In this document: piece by piece, positions 57,458 to 64,000 of the stretch
Layout of the letters: each line of letters starts with the position of its first letter
Position numbering within the stretch: position 1 is the first letter of the stretch
Assembly: GCF_030272615.1 (NCBI RefSeq)
Contig: NC_081414.1
Coordinates: 820,441,896 to 820,505,895, forward strand
Length of the DNA: 64,000 nt
Origin: Cryptomeria japonica
Lineage: Eukaryota; Streptophyta; Pinopsida; Cupressales; Cupressaceae
Direction of reading: 5' to 3'
Program-made: the position numbers and the translations under genes
Notes under the pieces: model-generated
What the model saw: the letters and a program-made list of their open reading frames with translations, nothing else
Database searches by the model: none
Told to the model about the DNA's origin: nothing

Positions 57458-57619
57458 ATGGAGATCTCTTCAAGGAAAATCAAGCCGGATCAAGGACGGT
57501 CTTCGCCAGGACGATCAAGCCAGGACAAGGGCGAACTCTTTCAATCCAATGTTCCAAGGCGAGGTACATCATCTTCCTACACATCAAGGACGCAAGGAGT
57601 TAGAACAAGGGCTCGTTGA
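57458..57619 (+). CDS. Short basic reading frame in the U3 slot of LTR e
   Basis: The ATG lies 8 bp after the predicted intron acceptor and opens a 53-codon frame (MEISSRKIKPDQGRSSPGRS, ending GVRTRAR). It is rich in Ser, Arg, Lys and Gln. It sits exactly where LTR D has its roughly 1,073-codon frame and shows no obvious similarity to it. It may be a replaced or decayed remnant, or simply a chance frame; no family is recognised. Confidence 0.35.
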   Translation: MEISSRKIKPDQGRSSPGRSSQDKGELFQSNVPRRGTSSSYTSRTQGVRTRAR

Positions 57620-57914
57620 AGAAGCAAAATAGTTCCAGATGAATTAATTAAAGCAAGCTTCTCAACAACATCAAGTTGAATATCTACCAAGTTCCAAGTG
57701 TCAAATGAGGTGGCGTCCTAGTCATCATTTCTCCAATCAATGAAGTCCATCTCAGCATGTCCAGATTCAATGTACTTAACTCATGGAAGATGGCACAAAC
57801 TCCGATGTACCTACCCCGGCTATCCATTGGTCGATTTTTCTAGAAGGGACATGTGTCCAAGCAATACAATTTTATCATTGGTCAAAGCATTAAATGTTAT
57901 GTAATGGTTGTAAC

Positions 57915-57932
57915 AAACCCTAATTAGGGTTT
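57915..57932. promoter_or_regulatory. Inverted telo-box AAACCCTAATTAGGGTTT (LTR e)
   Basis: A perfect 18-bp palindrome, 65 bp before the retro-promoter TATA box. Confidence 0.8.
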
Positions 57933-57996
57933 TCATTGTAAAATCTTGGCCATTGATCTTGAATTGATCTAAGCCATCAAATTGTATTGTGGGCAC

Positions 57997-58004
57997 TATA
58001 TAAG
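57997..58004 (+). promoter_or_regulatory. Retro-promoter TATA box (LTR e)
   Basis: GGGCACTATATAAGCCCAGG. Downstream lies R-U5 of about 850 bp. Confidence 0.75.
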
Positions 58005-58864
58005 CCCAGGCATTTCATTTGTAAAGACTAATAATTAGCAATTAGAGAGAATTGTAAATAGTTAGAATAGTTAGAGAATAGTTGGAAGCAATTAGAGTAG
58101 AATAGGAGGACAAGGCAAGAAATTGTTGCCATTGATTGTAAACAAATTCCATTTTCATTGAAGTAATGGTGAAATATGTCGTTTTCTTGCAATTTGCATG
58201 GTTTCTTGTTGAGTCTTCAATTCTAGATGGTAGATGATTAAATGAATGGAGGGAATGTGATTGATTGATGGTGGAATTCGTACATCCATACTACTAGCAG
58301 TTTGTTGATTGCAAACTTGCCTTGTGTAGTCGACTGGAATCGTTCAGCTTAAGCTCAATTTCAATTTGTCGCCTCTTCATTGATATGCATCAACTTGGAT
58401 GGTATCTATGCCTGCGGTGATGATTTGAACATCATAAAGCTCCCTTAGAAGATCGCACTAGTCTTGTGTAGATGTTCCATTGATGTCAAAACAAGATCTA
58501 GTTAGAGTTTCATCAAAAATCAAATCATTGCTCCTACATTCTTAGTATTAGGAATAGATCCTCTCTTCACCCCCTTCCTTTTTCCCTTTTTTTTAATCTA
58601 AGTTAGTCAGAGCCTGTGTCCAGCAAAGCAGATCGGAAGTTCAATCATCACATGTAAGTCCCCTTGTGATTCCAGCAAATCACATCATACCACTGGAGCT
58701 TGTCCACACGTAGAGACCCTACATCAAAGAACCTTGGAGTCTACCTAACTGATCCTTTACGCGAATCTTCAGCAGTTAGAGACTATTTTCTCAAGAGAGG
58801 ATAAGATGCCTTTAGGTATTTTATTCTGTGTATGATTGTGTATAAAATACACGTCAACACATCC

Positions 58865-59961
58865 TTAAGCTTGTCAAAGGTTATCTGTGCACTTTCTGAC
58901 CATGAGAACGCACCCTTCTTAGTCAAGTTTGTTAGTGGAGAAGCTAACTGAGAGAACCCACGCACAAACGTTTTGTAATATGAACACCGCCCCAAGAAAC
59001 CTCTCAATTAAGATATGTTTGTGGGTGGTGGCCAGTCTAAGATTGCTTGAATCTTCTCTTGATGCACTTTCACACCATTAGCGCCAATGATATGTCCCAG
59101 ATATAAGATCTTTGTCATACTGAATTCACACTTAGAGGCCTTTGCATAAAGTGATTGTACCTCCATAATACCCAATGCCACGTCCAAGTGATGCAAATGG
59201 TCACTCCAAGTTCTGTTGTAAATTAGGGTGTCATCAAAGAAGACCAAAACAAATTTTCTCAACTACTCCTGAAACACATGATTCATACAAGATTGGAAAG
59301 TTGTCGAAGCATATTTGAGTCCAAATGGCATGACCAAGAACTCAAAATACCCGTAATGACAACAGAAGGCAGTTTTGTGAATGTCATCTTCTCTGACACG
59401 TATCTGATGATAACCAGAGCGCAGATCTATTTTGGAAAAGTACATGGCCCCATGTAGTTCATCGATCCTGGGTATGGGATACTTGTTTTTTATATTCTTA
59501 TTTAATGCCCTATAGTCTATACACATGCGCATCATCCCATCTTTCTTCTTAACCAAAACTACCGATGAGGCAAATGGGCTCGAACTGGGCCTAATATGTC
59601 CCATACTGAGAAGCTCTTTGATTGTCTTCTCAATCTCCTCCTTAAAGTGATGTGGGTGCCAAAAAGGTGTGGTGATCACGGGCTTTGAGCCCTCTTCCAA
59701 CTCGATCACATGTTCAAATCCTCTGTCTGGTGGCTGACCAAGAGGTATATCCCCAAAAACTGCACTATGCTTATCTAACACTGTCTGTATGTCCACATGG
59801 TATTCTGGTTTCCCACTGGAGGCCGGTTTAGAAGAAACAAAGCATTGTGCTGCCCAATCTACATCACCATGTCTGATAAGGGCCTCCATCCTTCTAGCTA
59901 ACACCACCATAAGTCCACCATCTGCCATTGCCTTAAGTATTGTCTTTTTCCCATTTACCAT
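58865..59961 (-). pseudogene. Element C reverse transcriptase and start of RNase H
   Basis: One frame, with stops at about 59263 (TAG after NHVFQE) and 59008 (TAA after PPPTNIS), holds the polymerase: [60 protein letters not shown] and the catalytic VFFDDTLIYN. Both Asp residues of the F-x-DD box are kept. The usual LTNAPATFQ is changed to LKYASTTFQ. The connection and RNase H start follow (LRGFLGRCSYYKTFVRGFSQ, FDKLKD) and are cut by LTR e. The enzyme would copy the element RNA into DNA. Confidence 0.93.
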
Positions 59962-59989
59962 GAACTACAACTGCATCTGTTTGAAGTCT

Positions 59990-60420
59990 TGAATATAACG
60001 TTCAAGTGACTCCAACCACTCCAAAACCAACATAGCATCTATGTTGCTAAGATTAATCACATAGAAGTCCCTTGTCAAAGTGTAGCCACCAAACTATATG
60101 CTGAGTTGAGGAATTACCTTAGTGCACGTCAACGGAAAACCATCAGCCACTATGATCCTGAATCTCGGAAACTCCTCAACCTGAAGCCCTCACCTCATTA
60201 CTAATCCTTTGTCAATGAAGTTATTTGTGGCTTCGCTATCAACCAAATACACCATCCTTTGTCCCTTAAGAACACCCTTCAACCTGAAAGGTCTGCTACA
60301 TGGAACTCCAGATAGAGTAACAATGAGTGGAGTTTCCTTAGTTGTTGAGTCCTCCAATTCAATTTGTGGCTGATCTCCCTGATTAGAACCCTCATCAATA
60401 CTATGATCCTATTCTTCTTG
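59990..60420 (-). pseudogene. Element C aspartic protease, active site mutated
   Basis: The minus strand encodes PLIVTLSGVPCSRPFRLKGV, then MVYLVDSEATNNFIDKGLVM, corresponding to the LVDSGATHNFID active site of chromovirus proteases. The essential Gly of D-S-G is Glu here (codons at 60240-60232), which should abolish folding of the catalytic loop. The rest of the domain contains further stops. It would have processed Gag-Pol. Confidence 0.85.
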
Positions 60421-60429
60421 TTCTTCATC

Positions 60430-60783
60430 CTTGGAAATCACCTCAATCAGATGCACCTTGCCTTTACCAAGGCAACGATGGCCAGTTTCCCATGGTTCTT
60501 TGCAATTAAAACATAACTTCTTCCTGCGAAGTTCATTTCTGGACTCCTAATCTGATTTTGTTGGGAAGTTCTTTTGTGGTTTAAAATTATTTTGCTTTGA
60601 TTGAGAACCACTAAATATCTTCTTTTGCAGTTGGAAGGGAGGTGTGGTCTCTAGATCCAATGCTAGACCTATGGCATCATGTAATGTGTTAGGCTTGTGA
60701 ACCTTCACCAACCCACGCAATTTGTCACTTGGGACCTCAACAAATAGCATTGTAACATGCCTTTTTGTCATGTCAGGAAGCAT
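60430..60783 (-). pseudogene. Element C Gag C terminus with zinc knuckle
   Basis: After LRGLVKVHKPNTLHDAIGLA (the end of the capsid domain) and a Lys/Gln-rich linker, the minus strand reads RKKLCFNCKEPWETGHRCLG. This is the CX2C...GHxC knuckle characteristic of chromovirus Gag just before the protease. A stop at about 60547 separates linker and knuckle. Confidence 0.85.
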
Positions 60784-60795
60784 AACTGCAATTTT

Positions 60796-61080
60796 CTAAA
60801 ATTCATTGATGTGTGCCTCAACATGACCAAACTGCTTAAGTTGTGCCAGCTCCCTATAATAGACTTCCACATCTTTTATGTCAAACCGGGCAATCAATTT
60901 GTTAATGAATTCTTCATAAGAATGAATTAGTGCATGATCCTGAGAAACTAGCCCATGATGCCACCAGTCATATGCTACTCCTTCTAAATGCAATGTGGCA
61001 AATTGAATAGCCTTATCTTCTTCCATCGATTTGAGAGACAAGAAGATGTCAAGTTTGTGTATCCAAGATCTGGCACTCAT
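60796..61080 (-). pseudogene. Element C Gag capsid-like domain
   Basis: The frame contains WIHKLDIFLSLKSMEEDKAI, FATLHLEGVAYDWWHHGLV, YEEFINKLIARFDIKDVEVY and ELAQLKQFGHVEAHINEF: the gag-domain order F---A---L-G-A--WW, F---F, L--LKQ-G-V--Y. It is in the same frame as 60783-60547, separated by one stop near 60784-60795. Confidence 0.9.
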
Positions 61081-61201
61081 TTGTCCACTACAATCAAAGG
61101 TGGGTAAAGGGATTTTATTCGGTGCATCCTTATATTCAGCTGGCTAAGCACCAATTCTACCCTATCCTCTAGTCCTTCCATCTTGCCTATTCATGCGATA
61201 T

Positions 61202-61450
61202 CTAGCCTTTTTCCTTTCGCTGATCCATGAACTGATTCAAGTTCATTAACGCTCTAACCTGTTCCGGAAGTGCCATGTAGTCATCATATGCAGCCATCAT
61301 GTCATCCGTGATAAGAGTTTCCTCAGCTACTTCCTCAGGAATCGCCTCTTCTTCAATTTGTCTAGGTAGAAAAGTAGGGCAAAGAGGTCTGTCAGACCGT
61401 GTGTTTGTTGTCTTGATTTTCATGTCCAACATTGCCTCTCCTAGGTACAC
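61202..61450 (-). pseudogene. Element C Gag N-terminal piece
   Basis: An 82-codon frame rich in Glu and Met (LPRQIEEEAIPEEVAEETLI, then MMAAYDDYMALPEQVRALMN) lies between the leader and the capsid domain, in another frame than the latter. Length and position fit the N-terminal part of chromovirus Gag; there is no diagnostic motif. Confidence 0.5.
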
Positions 61451-61686
61451 AACTAGATCTTCTTGATCATGAATGATCCATTCTCATTTGTCCCATAGCT
61501 GTGATCATACAATCCTGGAACTATTGCATCATTTGTTGAGCTGTTGTGCAAGAGCTGTCAAAAAGTTTTTCAATTGATTATTCAAGTCCCTTGGTGGGCT
61601 TTCATTTCTTCTTTCACCCATCTCTACTTCAGCTGGGGTAATTTCAGCCTCTTGTTGTTGTCCTGACCTACTCCTTGTGTTATATC

Positions 61687-62080
61687 CTATGTTACCCCAA
61701 GTTTCCGGGACGGGGACGGCAGGGGACGGGGGTACGCGTTTCCGGGACGGTGATTTTTTTTGCCAATTTTGGGGACGGCTATATAAAAGTAGGGAAAATT
61801 AAAATAAATAGGGAAATTTAAAATATTCATATGAAAACATGGATAAAACATGCACATATCCATTATAGAACCTTAACATATAAGAACTAGTAGAGTTCTT
61901 ATGGCAAATTTGTGTTAAATTGAGAGTCAAAGTCAAATTGTTTATAGAATTCATTGTCAAAATTCATTGTCTATATGCAGAATTTATGGGGACGTCCCCT
62001 AGGAGTCCCCTGTCCCCAAGACGTCCCCGGGATGGGGACGGCTGAAAAAAATATCGGGGACGTGTCCCCGGGTAACATAG
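61687..62080. mobile_element. 394-bp hAT-type MITE
   Basis: The terminal inverted repeats CTATGTTACCC...GGGTAACATAG (11 bp, perfect) are flanked by the 8-bp duplication GTTATATC (61679-61686 and 62081-62088), the size made by hAT transposases. The interior is non-coding and contains many GGGGACG/CGTCCCC words that pair near both ends. It sits in the leader of element C. Confidence 0.93.
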
Positions 62081-62391
62081 GTTATATCTATGCAATCCTG
62101 ACTCCCTAGAGTGTATAGAACCAATTCAAAATGACATGCAACGGATTATGGGTAACAACCAACCTTAAATTTTGACATGCAGCTGATTAAAAGCAACAAG
62201 CAACACAAATTTTCTAACTAGAATTGCTCAGATTTAACATGCAACTATCTGGGTAGTTGCCAAACTGACATGCAAGATCTGGGTAGTCACCAAAACTGAC
62301 ATGCAAGTTCACTAAACTAACATGCACTAATCTGGGTATTCACTAAATTGACATGCAACGCTGAAACTCCAACAGGTTGGCAAGATAACTA

Positions 62392-62403
62392 GCTCTGATA
62401 CCA
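62392..62403 (-). promoter_or_regulatory. Primer-binding site of element C (tRNA-iMet)
   Basis: The minus strand reads TGGTATCAGAGC, the complement of the 3' end of plant initiator tRNA-Met, one base after the LTR. Confidence 0.97.
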
Positions 62404-62404
62404 C

Positions 62405-63186
62405 TGTAATATCCCAAATAGGATATGTACTATAATTCTAAAAATAATTTCCTGAATTCTGCCCTAGTTAAATGCAAACATATATATGGAACAAATCTTA
62501 ATCAAGATTATTCAGTCTGCTGCTACAAATCAGAAATTTTGAACCTGCAATTACAATCAAATAGATAGGCCAAACATGTCCAAATACAACTCAGAAATCT
62601 GCCATTACACATCAAACCTATCAATAGGTTTCTACATACCAAAATGACATAGAATGATGCTTAAAACCCTTTTGGCGATATTACACCCTGCGAAGATATA
62701 ACTCTGAAACTCTACGAATCTATCCAAACTGAACAATGAAGCGCAATTGTGAATTCTGAGATGAATTCACCAAGTGGGCTGATCTAGGTTGGCTGATCTA
62801 GGTTTTCGTCCTAACAGCCGAAACCACTAGGGTTTCCGTCCTAGGGTTTGAGAACAAAATCTGTAGAGAGAATTATAAAAAGTTTGTCATGAATGCCCTC
62901 CTTGTTGCATCAATCCTCCTTTTATAATTGTTTGTCAGCCTTGGATACATTGCATCTACACACTTCCATACTTAGGCGATTAATATAAAGTTTACATTAA
63001 TTATAAAAAATCACCCCATGAAGACATCGCCTAGTCATTAAATGTTAAGTCTTAAATGGCCCCCTTTTAATGACTTAATGAACAATTATAATTATTCCCT
63101 TTTAATTATTTATTAACTCTAGCCAAGGGAATTAAGAAGCTAGAGTTTGACTGCCATTTGCCTGTCAAAATGATGGGGACATTACA
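62405..63186 (-). repeat. LTR of element C (5' LTR in element sense)
   Basis: TGTAATATCCC...GGGACATTACA, 782 bp, followed by the TSD GAAGG at 63187-63191. A small local repeat of GGCTGATCTAGGTT near 62779-62800 is not in the other LTR. Confidence 0.95.
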
Positions 63187-63191
63187 GAAGG

Positions 63192-63720
63192 TGATTACAC
63201 AAGAAGCATTTACTTATACAAGGACATGATCCACAACACCAACAGCAAGAAGGGAGGACTTCAAGATATTCAAGAGATTTCGTAAAAAGGAGAAGTCATA
63301 CAATCATCTCAAAGCAGTTGTGACATCAAGGGTTCATTCCAAGGTAGTCACAAGATCCAAAACTAAGAAGTCAACGTCTATACCTTACACCTCCATGATC
63401 GAGACATTCAAGACGATAGTTTCAAAAGAGTTAATCAAAGTTAGAAGATCATCATCATCACTGTTAAAGCTAGATAATTTTGAGTATCAAGAGATATTGC
63501 TCAATATTCATTCATGATGATCTGCCAAGTCTACAAGTGCAAGTTGAGGTGGCATCCTAGTCATCACTTACCAATCAAAGGAGTTCCACATTAGCACGTC
63601 CGGATTCAATGAACCAAGCTTATCATATGGAGACACAAACTTCGAGGCACCTACCCTTGTTTCCTATTGGTTCAAATTTAGTATTGAACCTGAATGTAAA
63701 TATTTCATTTAACAAAATAA
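63192..63720 (+). other. LTR d after the element C break, U3 part
   Basis: This continues 50722. The frame at 63320-63517 has no recognised motif. From about 63540 it aligns with LTR e (GTCATCACTTACCAATCAA...CGTCCGGATTCAATGAAC). Confidence 0.6.
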
Positions 63721-63733
63721 AGTTTGTTGTAAC

Positions 63734-63751
63734 AAACCCTAATTAGGGTTT
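63734..63751. promoter_or_regulatory. Inverted telo-box AAACCCTAATTAGGGTTT (LTR d)
   Basis: The same palindrome as in LTRs D and e, 63 bp before the TATA box. Confidence 0.8.
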
Positions 63752-63813
63752 TCATTGTAAAATATTGGCCATTGATTGGGTTCAATCCAGGCCATTCATT
63801 GTAATGAGCTCTC

Positions 63814-63820
63814 TATATAA
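63814..63820 (+). promoter_or_regulatory. Retro-promoter TATA box (LTR d)
   Basis: GAGCTCTCTATATAAAGCTC. The surrounding GAGCT/AGCTC words make a small hairpin. Confidence 0.75.
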
Positions 63821-64000
63821 AGCTCAAGCTCTTCATTTGTAAAGATTAATAGAATAGTGTGTAGTCCAAGGATAGATATATTAAAAGATAGAATAGAAGT
63901 TAGATTAGGAGGAGGAATTGTTGTTAAGACTTGTAAATGATATACTCTTTTCAATGAAGTTGTGGTGAAATGTGTTATTTCAACAAGTCCCATGGTTTTT

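Larger units (their letters stand above)
54101..58859 (+). mobile_element. Solo LTR e, 4.76 kb
   Basis: TGTTGTGACG...ACGTCAACA, flanked by CATCC on both sides, inside the RNase H region of element C. It is homologous end to end with the LTR of element D but lacks the long frame. It carries a terminus module, 13 palindromes, TATA (56902), leader, intron (57243-57450), a 53-codon frame (57458-57619), an inverted telo-box (57915), TATA (57997) and R-U5. Solo LTRs arise by recombination between the two LTRs of an element, so the family was mobile after element C inserted. Confidence 0.96.
50728..63186 (-). mobile_element. Element C: complete but dead Ty3/gypsy chromovirus with nested insertions
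   Basis: LTRs of 769 and 782 bp (50728-51496 and 62405-63186), the TSD GAAGG, a tRNA-iMet primer-binding site (62392-62403) and a polypurine tract (after 51496) define a minus-strand element. Removing the insertions (52089-52840, 54101-58859, 61687-62080) leaves about 6.5 kb with the order gag, zinc knuckle, protease, reverse transcriptase, RNase H, integrase, chromodomain. That is the full set for an autonomous chromovirus. Every domain has at least one stop, shift or damaging change, so it is inactive. Confidence 0.96.
48346..64000 (+). mobile_element. LTR d (outermost host of the nest), continues past the window
   Basis: The conserved terminus module TGTTGTGAGGTATTCACACA...GGGGACCCC at 48346 begins an LTR that runs to 50722, is interrupted by element C, and resumes at 63187. 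After the break it shows the sister-LTR order: TGGCATCCTAGTCATCA, the inverted telo-box at 63734, TATA at 63814, and the start of R. Excluding element C it is over 3 kb long. Its left flank is AGACC; its 3' end lies beyond 64000, so TSD and status (solo or full) are open. Confidence 0.85.

Overview
This is eukaryotic, AT-rich, repeat-dense nuclear DNA of a seed plant with a large genome. A gymnosperm is my best guess; that is inference from the long, old, nested LTR retrotransposons, not from a marker gene. I found no confident single-copy host gene, rRNA or tRNA. Almost everything that can be explained is LTR retrotransposons, most on the minus strand, plus LINE remnants, two small DNA-transposon-like insertions and microsatellites. 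Five-base target-site duplications (TSDs), primer-binding sites and polypurine tracts could be read by eye, so several borders are exact.

Layout. 1-2672: AT-rich flank with an (AT)66 tract, a C17 run and a GC-rich palindromic block. 2678-10335: element A, a complete LTR element (TSD ATAAC) that carries gag and protease but no reverse transcriptase. 10341-13124: flank without a recognised gene. 13130-21289: a Copia-like LTR split by element B (13567-20502, TSD TCCGG), also gag-protease only, with an internal 460-bp duplication around a 1.9-kb foreign LTR piece. 21290-28540: flank with a faint LINE-like trace, a broken RG-rich reading frame and small tandem duplications. 28548-29530: plus-strand LTR piece with a 48-bp tandem array. 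29534-39549 (minus): element D, a gag gene preceded by a 7.56-kb LTR that itself contains a roughly 1,073-codon reading frame. 40861-47670: LINE remnants interrupted by solo LTR b (42841-46030, TSD GGACC). 47667-48345: start of another LTR. 48346 to beyond the window end: LTR d. It is split by element C (50728-63186, TSD GAAGG), a chromodomain Ty3/gypsy element, which in turn holds a 4.76-kb solo LTR e (54101-58859, TSD CATCC), a 752-bp insertion and a 394-bp hAT-type MITE.

The most unusual feature is a group of LTRs (D, b, d, e, plus a loose end at 45393) that share a 45-bp terminus, starting TGTTGTGACG and containing the hairpin CCCCATTGCAAATGGGG, but differ inside. In D and e the U3 region reads in order: 13 palindromes about 170 bp apart; a TATA box; an untranslated leader; a GT-AG intron of about 205 bp; a reading frame; an inverted telo-box; a second TATA box; R-U5. 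So the LTR seems to carry its own transcription unit upstream of the retrotransposon promoter. LTRs d and b have their own, different palindrome arrays in the same place. All coding frames contain stops or shifts, so the copies here are probably dead, but the architecture recurs and is, to my knowledge, not standard.
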